Translations under genes and position numbers: made by a program
Shown: one piece after another, positions 53,757 through 62,429 of the stretch
How positions within the stretch are numbered: the stretch's first letter is position 1
Layout: each line of letters opens with the position of its first letter
Notes under the pieces: generated by a model
Told to the model about the DNA's origin: nothing
The model's database searches: none
What the model saw: only the letters and a program-made list of their open reading frames with translations
Origin: Faecalicatena absiana
GTDB taxonomy: Bacteria; Bacillota; Bacilli; Lactobacillales; Lactobacillaceae
Assembly (NCBI GenBank): GCA_017309015.1
Contig: JAEDAG010000001.1
Location: 416,223 to 480,222, forward strand
Direction of reading: 5' to 3'
Length of the DNA: 64,000 bases

Positions 53757-53936
53757 TTACTTCAGGACTACGCCATTAGCACCAACTGCAGAGTAGCGGG
53801 CCAGGTCCAGTTGCAAGCTGATAACAGCCTTTGGCAGTTCGTTTTCAGCGAAGTTGGACCGCAATTTGGTGTCCAGGTTAGACGCAATTGAGCGGATTGA
53901 CTCTGACTTTTCAGCCTTCTTAACAGCACTAAGCAT
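53757..53936 (-). pseudogene. A': truncated duplicate of gene A
   Basis: 59 codons, MLSAVKKAEKSESIRSIASN through to GANGVVLK, almost identical to the last 55 residues of gene A (54755-55042); one clear difference is DTK for DTQ. The first 40 residues are missing. It follows B2 by 21 bases and has no clear ribosome site. Confidence 0.75.
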
Positions 53937-53957
53937 ACTTAAGATATCAGTATGACA

Positions 53958-54329
53958 TTACACTAGCGCTTCTAATTCACGTTTAAAGCGTACACCAAGC
54001 GGATAGACTTCTGGAACAGCATGCATGCCAATCCAATTTACGATATAAACCGTTGGTGCAGTTTCATCTGGTTCTAGGCTAATCTGACTAGCAATCTTGT
54101 GGAATTCATGTTGAAAATCCTTGACAGCCAATTTTTGCGGATCATCTGCCGTAGATATTAGTTCTTTGCTCTTTTTAATGAGCTTATCTTTAACCGCCGG
54201 ATCCGTAATATCAAAGATCTGTAAGTACAGACTTAGTGAAATCGGAGTATCTAAGCCATTATCACAATACAGGGCAATTTCTTCCATTGCCTTTTTCAAC
54301 ATTTTCATTTCTTCAACATTTTCATCCAT
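53958..54329 (-). CDS. B2: small helical protein, paralogue of B1
   Basis: 123 residues, mostly helical. Shares with B1 the block DFQHEFHKIASQIS, the DET..T.YIV.WIG.H stretch and KLIKK. Ribosome site AGGAGA overlaps the end of B1. No membrane segment or known family. Confidence 0.7.
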   Translation of the reverse strand: MDENVEEMKMLKKAMEEIALYCDNGLDTPISLSLYLQIFDITDPAVKDKLIKKSKELISTADDPQKLAVKDFQHEFHKIASQISLEPDETAPTVYIVNWIGMHAVPEVYPLGVRFKRELEALV

Positions 54330-54341
54330 TGGAATCTCCTG

Positions 54342-54689
54342 CTAGAGGTTCATGGCTATTGGGTAGACTCTTGGAAAAAGATGCTGACCAATCCAAGTTA
54401 CTATATAAATCGTCTGTTCTGTTTCATCCGGTGCGTCACTAATTTGACTGGCGATCTTGTGGAATTCATGTTGAAAATCCTCAACGGTCAGCTCCATTGG
54501 ATCATCTGCCCCAAAGGCAATTTCAACCGTCTTTTTTATCAACTTGTCTTCCACGCCGGCATCCCTAATTCCTAATCTGAGTAGAAACAAGCTTAGGGAA
54601 ACTGGATTTTCAGGATTGTCCTTAAGGAAATCAGCTATCTCAAAAGCGGATTTCCTCAACATGGTCAATTCTTCGAGACTTTTGTTCAT
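54342..54689 (-). CDS. B1: small helical protein, paralogue of B2
   Basis: 115 residues, starting MNKSLEELTMLRKSAFE. Ends 12 bases before B2. Function unknown; small helical proteins in tandem duplicates suggest immunity or antitoxin-like proteins but nothing in the sequence proves this. Confidence 0.7.
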   Translation of the reverse strand: MNKSLEELTMLRKSAFEIADFLKDNPENPVSLSLFLLRLGIRDAGVEDKLIKKTVEIAFGADDPMELTVEDFQHEFHKIASQISDAPDETEQTIYIVTWIGQHLFPRVYPIAMNL

Positions 54690-54754
54690 GGATTAAACTA
54701 ACCTTCACTCTAAAAATTCATCCCTCGATTATCTCCACCAAAGTCCATCCAAAT

Positions 54755-55042
54755 TTACTTCAGAACTACGCCATTAGCACCAACTGCAGAGTAGCGGGCC
54801 AAGTCCAGTTGCAAGCTGATAACGGCCTTTGGCAGTTCGTTTTCAGCGAAGTTGGACCGCAATTGGGTGTCCAAGTTAGACGCAATTGAGCGGATTGACT
54901 CTGACTTTTCTGTCTTCTTAACAGCTGCTTCAATCAGCTTGCTCAAAGCCGCGTTTGCCTTGACTGCCGGGTCATTTGCGACAGTTTCCAATTGCTTCTT
55001 GAATGCTTCTTCTGCTTCATTTTCTTTCTTGTTAAACAACAT
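54755..55042 (-). CDS. A: small helical protein
   Basis: 95 residues from ATG 55042 (GGAGG upstream; an earlier in-frame ATG lacks one). N-terminal half is charged (NKKENEAEEAFKKQLETVAN), C-terminal half LPKAVISLQLDLARYSAVGA. The shape resembles four-helix immunity proteins of the enterocin-A type, but the match is only general. Confidence 0.65.
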   Translation of the reverse strand: MLFNKKENEAEEAFKKQLETVANDPAVKANAALSKLIEAAVKKTEKSESIRSIASNLDTQLRSNFAENELPKAVISLQLDLARYSAVGANGVVLK

Positions 55043-55285
55043 CGTACAGCCTCCTAATAAATGAAAAATCAAACAATGTTTTTTCGCTTACATTCTAGCA
55101 CTGTTTATATTTAGTGGAAGAACTTTTCCTATCAGCTCTTGCCATTGAATTTTTCATCCTAGCAAATTTTTGCACTTTCGTGAAAAAAAGACGAAATTCG
55201 TCAGAATCCGGACCGATTTTTCAACCGCCAACACCTTCCTGCTTTAATGCTATAATTGTAAGAAAACGCGAAAGGAGCTGATTGG

Positions 55286-56044
55286 ATGCCTGAATTAGAG
55301 AAGATCGTCGAGCGCCCCTTGATCACCATCACCAACCTGATCTGGAGCTTCAACAAGGAGACCCACCGGGTTCAGCTGCTTCTGGTCAAGCGCAAGGACC
55401 AGCCTTTTGCTGACCGCTGGGCGTTGCCAGAAACCCTGCTGCGTGAGAATGAAAGTGCCGACCAGGCTGCCGTGCGCCTGATTAAGGAAAAGATCGGCCT
55501 GGATCTGCCTGAATCTTCTACCGAGCAGCTGGCCACTTTTACCGCTCCCCACCGGGCTCCCGGTGAGCGGGCTTTGGCTTTGACCTACATGACCTACCTG
55601 CCCGCCATGCCGGCGCTTCGCCCTGGCTATGGTGCAACCGCGGTTGCTTGGTTTGCCTTTGAGAATTTTGGCCATAAATATGAGTTGATCTCTAGCGACC
55701 AAACCTTTGAAATCGCCCAAAATTCCCACGCTCTGGCCTTTGACCATGACGAGATCATCGCCGTCGCTATCCAGCGAATCAGAAACAAGCTAGACTACCA
55801 GCCAACCATTTTGCAGATCCTGGGCCCGGAATTCACCCTGCGGGAAGCCCGCGAGGTCTATGCCCCCTTCTTCCAGACTACGGTCGACAAGATCGACAAT
55901 TCCAACTTCCGCAAGACCCATGGCTTCTTCTTCACCGAAACGGGCGTGCAGAAGAATTACCATAAGAGCGGACGGCCACCCAAACTATATCGGCTAAAAG
56001 ACTTGAAAAACAACATTTTATGGAGTAAAGTTGACCCTAAGTAA
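55286..56044 (+). CDS. nrtR: NrtR-type NAD-metabolism regulator (Nudix + winged helix)
   Basis: 252 residues. N-terminal Nudix-like domain (DRWALPETLLRENESADQAA) whose Nudix box is damaged: the REUxEE part reads RLIKEK. C-terminal winged-helix region (LDYQPTILQILGPEFTLREA, TGVQKNYHKSGRPPKLYRL). This is the NrtR architecture: a former hydrolase that senses ADP-ribose and represses NAD salvage genes. It sits upstream of pncA and pncB, in agreement. Confidence 0.85.
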   Translation: MPELEKIVERPLITITNLIWSFNKETHRVQLLLVKRKDQPFADRWALPETLLRENESADQAAVRLIKEKIGLDLPESSTEQLATFTAPHRAPGERALALTYMTYLPAMPALRPGYGATAVAWFAFENFGHKYELISSDQTFEIAQNSHALAFDHDEIIAVAIQRIRNKLDYQPTILQILGPEFTLREAREVYAPFFQTTVDKIDNSNFRKTHGFFFTETGVQKNYHKSGRPPKLYRLKDLKNNILWSKVDPK

Positions 56045-56130
56045 GTTTAAGTGAACTTTACTTTTATTTTTTGCCTGATTTTAGGTAAGTTATACTTTTA
56101 ACTATTTAGGAGATAAATCTAAAGAGGAGT
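56041..56130 (+). promoter_or_regulatory. pncA upstream region with candidate NrtR operator
   Basis: ATACTTTTAA at 56092-56101 lies just before the ribosome site and is also found before pncB (56752-56761). A related ACTTTTA is at 56060-56066. Operator role is inference. Confidence 0.4.
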
Positions 56131-56136
56131 TATCAA

Positions 56137-56691
56137 ATGACTGACGAAGCACTTCTGATCATTGACTACACCAACGATTTCGTTGACGACAATGGCGCTT
56201 TGACCTGTGGCAAGCCGGCCCAGGTCTTGGCTGATCAAATCGTCAAATTAGCTGATGAATTCTACGAAGCCGGCAAGTGGGTCATCCTGCCAACCGACAA
56301 GCACTTTAAGGGCAACCCTTATCACCCGGAAACCAAGCTCTTCCCGCCTCACAACCTGCCTGGCACCTGGGGCAGAAAGTTCTATGGTCCTTTGGAAGAC
56401 TGGTACCAAGCCCACAAAGACAGCGATCATGTCGTCTTGCTGGACAAGGGGCGCTACTCCGCCTTCTGCGGTACGGGTCTGGACCTCTTCTTGCGCGAGC
56501 GCCACGTCGGCCGGGTTCACCTTACCGGGGTCTGCACCGACATCTGCGTTTTGCACACGGCCATGGACGCCTACAACCACGGCTATGACATCACCGTCCA
56601 CGAAAAGGCCGTGGCCGCTTTAAACGACGCTGGGCAAAACTGGGCCCTGAACCACTTCAAGTCCTGCCTGGGCGCTGAAGTGGTCGACTAG
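56137..56691 (+). CDS. pncA: Nicotinamidase PncA-type cysteine hydrolase
   Basis: 184 residues. Catalytic triad of isochorismatase-like nicotinamidases: Asp in IIDYTNDF, Lys in LDKGRYSAF and Cys in GVCTDICVLHTA; metal-binding His in TDKHFKGNPYHPE. Turns nicotinamide into nicotinate, the substrate of PncB. Confidence 0.92.
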   Translation: MTDEALLIIDYTNDFVDDNGALTCGKPAQVLADQIVKLADEFYEAGKWVILPTDKHFKGNPYHPETKLFPPHNLPGTWGRKFYGPLEDWYQAHKDSDHVVLLDKGRYSAFCGTGLDLFLRERHVGRVHLTGVCTDICVLHTAMDAYNHGYDITVHEKAVAALNDAGQNWALNHFKSCLGAEVVD

Positions 56692-56739
56692 CAGGAAAAA
56701 TTAACGGGAAATCGTCCAAAAAGCGAGCAAGCTTCATTC

Positions 56740-56790
56740 AAAAAATATATAATACTTTTAAGTTCTTGGCTTCTTCGTTGAGAACGAAAG
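56740..56790 (+). promoter_or_regulatory. pncB promoter with the shared motif
   Basis: TATAAT at 56748-56753 overlaps ATACTTTTAA (56752-56761), the same ten bases as before pncA. Binding of a repressor there would block the promoter. Confidence 0.45.
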
Positions 56791-56826
56791 TTTGTTTTTT
56801 ATATTGAGAAAGTAGATTTTTATACT

Positions 56827-58263
56827 ATGTCTTTATCACACGCATTAATCACTGACCTTTACGAATTTTCAATGGCCAATGGGTACTTCGAGACCCTGCC
56901 GCACGATACTGAAGCCGTCTTCGACGTCTTCTACCGCAACGTTCCTGACAACGGCTCATTCGTGATCGCCGCGGGTCTGGAACAAGTCGTTGAACAACTC
57001 AGAGGTTTCCACTACACCAAGGAAGACATTGACTATCTCAAGAGTCTGCACCAATTCAGCGATGAATTCATTTCATACCTGGAAACCATGACTTTTGACT
57101 GCGTCGTTTACGCGATTCCAGAAGGCACGCCAGTCTTCCCGCGCGTACCAATCCTCACGGTCAAGGGGCCTTTGATCCAATGCCAATTGCTTGAAACCTT
57201 CGTTTTGAACCTGATCAACCACCAATCCTTGATTGCAACCAAGTCACGCCGGATCAACCTGGCTGCTGCCGGCCGGCCAGTCATGGAATTCGGTGCCCGC
57301 CGGGCTCAAGGTCCTGACGCTTCCGTATTGGGCGCTCGGGCTGCTGTTATCGGCGGCTGCGGCTCAACCAGCAACTGCCTGTCCGCCGCCAAGTTCAACA
57401 TTCCTGTTGCCGGCACCATGGCCCACGCTTGGGTTCAAAGCTTCCCAACTGAGCTTGAAGCCTTCGAAAGATGGGCTGACGTTTACCCTGGCAATGCCCT
57501 GCTCCTGGTCGACACCTACGATGTCGTTAAGTCCGGCGTGCCAAACGCGATCAAGGTCTTCAAGCAATTGAAGAAGAAGGGCTACAAGAAGTTCGGGATC
57601 AGAATCGACTCCGGCGACATTGCCAAGCTGTCAAGAAAGGCCCGCAAGATGATGGACGACGCCGGCTTCCCAGAAGCAACCATCACCGCTTCAAACGCTC
57701 TGAACGAAAACGTCATCCACTCCCTCCTGCAAGAAGGCGCGCCGCTTGACAGCTTCGGCGTTGGCGAGCAATTGATCACCAGCTCCAGCTCTCCAGTCCT
57801 GTCCGGCGTCTTCAAGCTGGCAGCCTTGAAGATGGACGGCGGCGAATGGGAACCAAAAATCAAGCTGTCCAACTCCAAGGAAAAGGTGACCCTGCCTGGC
57901 GAAAAGAAGGCTTACCGCCTCTACCACAAGGGCACCAAGAACGCCTTCGCGGACGTCATTGCCCTGGCTGATGAAAAGCTGCCTGACGAATTTGTCGGCG
58001 TAAACATGGACCCAATGATGACTGAAACCGAAGCCGACTTGAAAGACTTCGACGCGGTCTTGCTGACCCAGGTTGTTGTTGGGCCAAAGGCCAAGTCAAT
58101 CGAAACCGACACCTTCAAGATTCAAAAGCACATGTATGAAAAGCTGGCCGAACTGCCAGAAGAAACGCAAAGACTCTTGAACCCGGACCGCTACCCGGTC
58201 TACTTGACCCCAGCCTTGGCTGACCTGCAAGCCAAGATGATCAAGGACATCAAGGGCAAGTAA
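56827..58263 (+). CDS. pncB: Nicotinate phosphoribosyltransferase
   Basis: 478 residues; makes nicotinate mononucleotide. NAPRTase signatures DLYEFSMANGYF, EFGARRAQGPDA and GIRIDSGDIAKLSRKAR are present. Own promoter and terminator. Together with pncA and nrtR it forms the NAD salvage unit. Confidence 0.96.
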   Translation: MSLSHALITDLYEFSMANGYFETLPHDTEAVFDVFYRNVPDNGSFVIAAGLEQVVEQLRGFHYTKEDIDYLKSLHQFSDEFISYLETMTFDCVVYAIPEGTPVFPRVPILTVKGPLIQCQLLETFVLNLINHQSLIATKSRRINLAAAGRPVMEFGARRAQGPDASVLGARAAVIGGCGSTSNCLSAAKFNIPVAGTMAHAWVQSFPTELEAFERWADVYPGNALLLVDTYDVVKSGVPNAIKVFKQLKKKGYKKFGIRIDSGDIAKLSRKARKMMDDAGFPEATITASNALNENVIHSLLQEGAPLDSFGVGEQLITSSSSPVLSGVFKLAALKMDGGEWEPKIKLSNSKEKVTLPGEKKAYRLYHKGTKNAFADVIALADEKLPDEFVGVNMDPMMTETEADLKDFDAVLLTQVVVGPKAKSIETDTFKIQKHMYEKLAELPEETQRLLNPDRYPVYLTPALADLQAKMIKDIKGK

Positions 58264-58277
58264 AGCTTTTGATCATT

Positions 58278-58311
58278 AAAACAGCACCTGGCTTTCAGGT
58301 GCTGTTTTTTA
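58278..58311 (+). terminator. Terminator of pncB
   Basis: AAAACAGCACCTG/CAGGTGCTGTTTT stem of 13 bp with T run. Confidence 0.88.
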
Positions 58312-58335
58312 GTTATAAATAGGATAAAAATCGCC

Positions 58336-58593
58336 ATGAACGCTTTCCTGCACGCCAGCATCATCAGCTTGAACCTGCTGGCCTTTGCCCTTTACGGGAT
58401 CGATAAAGGCAAGGCCAAGCGGCATGCTTGGCGCATCCCCGAGCGCACCCTGCTGCTCTTCGCCCTGCTGGCGCCCGTTGGTGCCGGCCTGGGGATGATC
58501 TGTTTTCACCACAAGGTCCGCAAGGCCCGCTTTCATTTGGCCGTGGCTGCCGGCCTATGCTTATGGGCCGCGCTGGTTCACTTATTCATCTAA
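58336..58593 (+). CDS. DUF1294 membrane protein
   Basis: 85 residues with the DUF1294 pattern: an N-terminal helix followed by YGIDKGKAKRHAWRIPERTL, then two helices. Function unknown; found in many bacteria as a small membrane protein. Confidence 0.85.
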   Translation: MNAFLHASIISLNLLAFALYGIDKGKAKRHAWRIPERTLLLFALLAPVGAGLGMICFHHKVRKARFHLAVAAGLCLWAALVHLFI

Positions 58594-58625
58594 AAAGGCA
58601 AACCGAGTCCGGTTTGCCTTTTTTA
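58592..58625. terminator. Bidirectional terminator between DUF1294 gene and the bce permease
   Basis: AAAAAGGCAAACC/GGTTTGCCTTTTT stem of 13 bp, loop GAGTCC. Confidence 0.88.
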
Positions 58626-58628
58626 GAT

Positions 58629-60542
58629 CTATCCAACAATTCGGCGGTAAACGCGCGTCGTAATCGCGTAGGTTGCCAAGTAAAAGGCCAAAACGGCCAG
58701 CATTACCCAGAGGCCAACCTTAAGCATCAGGGCCGAGTTATAAATCGCGAATTCGTACAGCACCGATTTAACGGCTGGCGCGGCAATCAGCATATTGAGC
58801 CCGCCGCCAATCAGCGGAAAGGCGAAAATCATCAGCACTTGCTCGTGAATGGCCCGGGTTGTTTCTGCTTCGCTCAGCCCCACCTGCTGCATCGTCACGA
58901 ATCTTGACCGGTCGGCATAAGCTTCCGAAACCTGCTTGAAGTAGATCACGACGGCCGTTGACAGGATCAGGGCCAGGCTGATCATCAAGCCAATCATGAT
59001 GATCCCGCCCATCAAGCCGGTATAAGCCGCTTCATTCATCGCCATCCCCGAAAAGTCGATGTTGGCCAGCTGATAAGCGATGCTTTGCTCGTAGGCTACC
59101 CGCTGCTTGAGCGTCGCTGCCGGCATCTGATAGTTATAGGCATAAACATAAGCCGTTTTCGCCTGCTTGGGCAGCTGCTTGACGATAATCCAGATTGGCT
59201 CCAGGATCGAGTGACCCGGGTTGAAGGCATACTTAAACTTGGCCAGCTGCTTGACCTGGTAGCGATGGCCATCAATCGCCAAGCTTGACCCCAAGCGGCT
59301 TTGCTGGGTATAGACCAAGGCTTGCCCGCCTTGGAGATGAACCTTTTGCCCCGTAATCTTGTTATAGTTGGCCTGATCGACCATCATCACGCTGGCATTC
59401 ACGCTATTGGAGAAATTAGGGCTCGTCTGCAGGCGGTCGTCAGTCAGCTTCGCGAACGCGGGCTCAGTCATTGTAAACTGCGTCACCCTCCCCAGCTTTG
59501 CCTTGGCCCGTTTGGACTGGTTATAAATCAAGGCCACTTCCTGCTTAGACAAGGGGGTGGTTCTTTTGATGATGACGTCTGTCGGATTCCAGGACTTTAA
59601 GGCCCCCTCTTTGCCGCTATAGGCTGAGATTGAGCCAAACAGGACCACCATCACGGCTGAAACCATCAAGCAGACCGAGGCCAGACCGGCTCCATTGGCA
59701 CGCATTCTTTGCAGCATGCCCGACACGGCGATGAAGTGCTTGGGCTGGTAGTAGTAGTTCTGGCGGCTTTGGAGGAACTTGAGCAGGACCACGCTGGCCG
59801 CGATAAAGACGAAATAAGTCCCCACGATCACCAGACAGGCTGCTCCCAGGAAGCGCATCAAGGCACTAGCCGTTGGCTTGGTCGTCACTGCCAGGAAATA
59901 CCCCCAGCCCAAAAGGCCCACGCCAAGCAGACCCGTGAAATACGGCGTCCGCTTCTTAAGCTTGACCTCGGTCTTGCCGGCATTCCACAACTGCCGCGGC
60001 GTCATGCGCTTAACCTTGCTTGCATCCAAGATAAAGAGGAAGGCAAACAAGACAAGCAGGAAGAGGGCCGTCTTGCCAACCGCCGGCACTGAGAGCCAGC
60101 CTTCTTTGGCCGTGGTCAATTTCAGCAGCTTGGCATAAGCTTGAAAGGCAATTTTTTCAAAAATCTGCCCGATGACGACGCTGCCCGCAAAGCCCGCGGC
60201 ACCCAGAAAGCCCTTCTCCAAGCCGATCAGCGCGATCAAGTTCTTGGAGGTCATCCCCAGCATGCTGTAAAGGCCCAGCTCCTGTTCGCGGCGGCGGGCG
60301 ATAAAGTTGTTCGCGTAGATCATAAAGGCCACGGTCAAGATGATGACGATCCCCGAGCCCAGGCCTAACAGGATGTTGGTCGCGAAACCCGACTCCAGGT
60401 CCTTCAGACTGGCATTGGCCATTAAAGCAAAAAAGATATAGTTCAAGGCACCCAGAATCATGACGGCAAAGAGGTAGGGCACATAGACCTGGCGGTTGCG
60501 CTTCAGGCTGGACAATACAAGCTTATTGAGCATCGATATCAC
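58629..60542 (-). CDS. BceB-type ABC transporter permease
   Basis: 637 residues, ten predicted helices in FtsX-like arrangement with a large extracellular domain of about 200 residues between helices 7 and 8, the sensing part of Bce permeases. It overlaps the ATPase gene by 20 bp. The partner kinase has almost no input domain, so this permease should act as the sensor. Confidence 0.9.
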   Translation of the reverse strand: MISMLNKLVLSSLKRNRQVYVPYLFAVMILGALNYIFFALMANASLKDLESGFATNILLGLGSGIVIILTVAFMIYANNFIARRREQELGLYSMLGMTSKNLIALIGLEKGFLGAAGFAGSVVIGQIFEKIAFQAYAKLLKLTTAKEGWLSVPAVGKTALFLLVLFAFLFILDASKVKRMTPRQLWNAGKTEVKLKKRTPYFTGLLGVGLLGWGYFLAVTTKPTASALMRFLGAACLVIVGTYFVFIAASVVLLKFLQSRQNYYYQPKHFIAVSGMLQRMRANGAGLASVCLMVSAVMVVLFGSISAYSGKEGALKSWNPTDVIIKRTTPLSKQEVALIYNQSKRAKAKLGRVTQFTMTEPAFAKLTDDRLQTSPNFSNSVNASVMMVDQANYNKITGQKVHLQGGQALVYTQQSRLGSSLAIDGHRYQVKQLAKFKYAFNPGHSILEPIWIIVKQLPKQAKTAYVYAYNYQMPAATLKQRVAYEQSIAYQLANIDFSGMAMNEAAYTGLMGGIIMIGLMISLALILSTAVVIYFKQVSEAYADRSRFVTMQQVGLSEAETTRAIHEQVLMIFAFPLIGGGLNMLIAAPAVKSVLYEFAIYNSALMLKVGLWVMLAVLAFYLATYAITTRVYRRIVG

Positions 60543-61287
60543 CGCCCGTCAAAGCTACCATGGCATTGTTGATCTGTTCTTGGTAGGTCCGCTGGTCCAA
60601 GTCACCGCGGAAGATTTCATGATAGATCCGGCCATCTTTGATGAAGAGGGTCCGCTTGGCATAGCTGGCCGCGGCCGTGGAGTGGGTCACCATAATGATC
60701 GTTTGTCCCTTGGCATTGACTTCATCAAACAGGCGCAAGAGCTGCTTGGAGGTTGACGAATCCAGTGCCCCCGTGGGCTCATCCGCCAGCAGCAGGTCCG
60801 GCTGCACGATCAAGGCTCTGGCCACGGCCACGCGCTGCTGCTGGCCACCGGATGCCTCAACGGGATAACGGTCCAGAAGCTGGTCAATTCCCAGCTTTGG
60901 CGCCAAGCGCTTGAGTCTGGCTTCCATTTCCGCTGGCGGCGTCTTCGCCAAAACCAGCGGCAGGAAAATGTTGTCCTTATTGGACAGACTGTCCAAGAGG
61001 TTAAAGTTTTGGAAGACAAAGCCCAAGTGCTCCCGGCGAAAGCGCGCCGCGTCGTCAGGCTTGAGCTCATTTAAATTCTGCTCCCCCAGGATGGCTTGTC
61101 CACCCGTTGCCTTGTCCAAAGTCGCCATGATGTTGAGCAGGGTACTCTTCCCCGCGCCGGATTCCCCCATGATGGCAACGTACTCCCCCTTTTCAACCGT
61201 GAAGCTGATATCCTTCAAAGCCGCCACGGCATTGCTGGCTTTTTCGTTGTAGACTTTTTTAACGTGCTTGAGTTTTAAAAGTGGCAT
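60523..61287 (-). CDS. BceA-type ABC transporter ATPase
   Basis: 254 residues. Walker A GESGAGKST, signature ASGGQQQRVAVARALI, Walker B DLLLADEPTGALD. LolD/BceA type; works with the permease to free lipid II-cycle intermediates from bacitracin-like peptides. AAAGGA ribosome site. Confidence 0.93.
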   Translation of the reverse strand: MPLLKLKHVKKVYNEKASNAVAALKDISFTVEKGEYVAIMGESGAGKSTLLNIMATLDKATGGQAILGEQNLNELKPDDAARFRREHLGFVFQNFNLLDSLSNKDNIFLPLVLAKTPPAEMEARLKRLAPKLGIDQLLDRYPVEASGGQQQRVAVARALIVQPDLLLADEPTGALDSSTSKQLLRLFDEVNAKGQTIIMVTHSTAAASYAKRTLFIKDGRIYHEIFRGDLDQRTYQEQINNAMVALTGGDIDAQ

Positions 61288-61324
61288 CTAATAAATCCTT
61301 TCTTGTTCCCTTTACTTGTTATTT

Positions 61325-61389
61325 ATTATAAAAAGCCGCCGCCACTTTTCCTACTTACGAAAATGGCAAGAAGCTTACATTTTCGTAAG
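61325..61389 (-). promoter_or_regulatory. Promoter and BceR-type operator of the transporter genes
   Basis: Inverted repeat CTTACGAAAAT (61354-61364) and ATTTTCGTAAG (61379-61389), 11 bp each and perfect, lies upstream of TATAAT (61325-61330). The place fits activation by the linked response regulator. Confidence 0.8.
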
Positions 61390-61404
61390 GTTCAAAACCC
61401 AACC

Positions 61405-61436
61405 AAAAAAGCCGGCCTGGTTGGCCAGCTTTTGCT
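61405..61436 (-). terminator. Terminator of the regulator-kinase genes
   Basis: AAAAGCTGGCC/GGCCGGCTTTT stem with one mismatch and a T run on the minus strand, between kinase and transporter genes. Confidence 0.75.
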
Positions 61437-61451
61437 TGTGGATTTATTTTG

Positions 61452-62429
61452 CTATTTGCCGTTTTTAACCGCGTCAGCGGGAAAAATGATCCGGGCAGCG
61501 ACCCCCTTGTCCTCAGACAATACGGACACGGTCAAGTCCAGCTGGTCTGCCGCCTCTTTGACAAAGTACAGCCCCATCCCCGTTGACTGGACGTGATGGT
61601 GGCCATTCTGGCCCGTAAAGCCCTTCTCAAACAAGCGCGGCTGATCACTGGCCGCGATCTGGGGACCTTCATCGTAAATCGTCAAGGCTTGATCCTTAAA
61701 GTAGATTTTGATCGTTTCGCCAGTCGCGTACTTTAAGGCATTGCTCAAAAGCTGCTGGACGATAAAGCGCAGCCACTTGCGGTCGGTCAAAACCTCGCTT
61801 GCGCCTACGGCTACATCGGGAACGAGCCCCTTCTCCAAGAAGACGGCCATCTCCTGGGCCAGAATCTCGCCAATCAAGCCCGCCAGCTTGCACCACGTAA
61901 AGTCATAGTCATGCTGGTCAGCGGCCAGCCGCTGTCCCATGAGCAGGAGGTTCAGCTGGTAGTCAGCCTGGCGCAGGGGCTGTTCAAGCGCGTGGCTGGA
62001 AACCTGGTCGCCTTGACTGGCCAAGCCGCTGATTTCGGTCAAGGAGTTCTTGATCTCATGCGCCAGCAGCTCCATCTGCTCAACTTCTTCTTGAGCCCGC
62101 AAAGCCCAGGCCTGCTCACTTTGCCGCTTGTCTGCCTCAAAGGCTCTGGCCCGGTCAACCAAGGCCACCTGGCTGGGACTAGCCGCCTTTAAGGGAGTCT
62201 GCCCGCTCCAGCGGCGAATTTCCCGCGAGCGGCGCTTTTCAGCCAGAAAATCATAAACCAGCCAAGTCAGCAAGCAGGGCAAGGTGTAGCGCACGAGATC
62301 GCCCAGCAGTTCAAAGCTGACGCTGTAAAGGCTCAAGATCAGGGCCAAGAAGGCCATCATGATCGCGTACAGCAAGATGAGCGGCAGCTCTTTTCGCAAA
62401 TATTTGCGTCCAAAATGCTTGTCCATCAT
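61452..62429 (-). CDS. BceS-type intramembrane-sensing histidine kinase
   Basis: 325 residues. Two close helices near residues 14-55 with very short outer loop (intramembrane-sensing), H box LLAHEIKNSLTEISG with the phospho-His near residue 126, and ATPase domain with QQLLSNALKYATG and STGMGLYFVKEAA. Start overlaps the end of the regulator gene by four bases. Confidence 0.92.
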   Translation of the reverse strand: MMDKHFGRKYLRKELPLILLYAIMMAFLALILSLYSVSFELLGDLVRYTLPCLLTWLVYDFLAEKRRSREIRRWSGQTPLKAASPSQVALVDRARAFEADKRQSEQAWALRAQEEVEQMELLAHEIKNSLTEISGLASQGDQVSSHALEQPLRQADYQLNLLLMGQRLAADQHDYDFTWCKLAGLIGEILAQEMAVFLEKGLVPDVAVGASEVLTDRKWLRFIVQQLLSNALKYATGETIKIYFKDQALTIYDEGPQIAASDQPRLFEKGFTGQNGHHHVQSTGMGLYFVKEAADQLDLTVSVLSEDKGVAARIIFPADAVKNGK

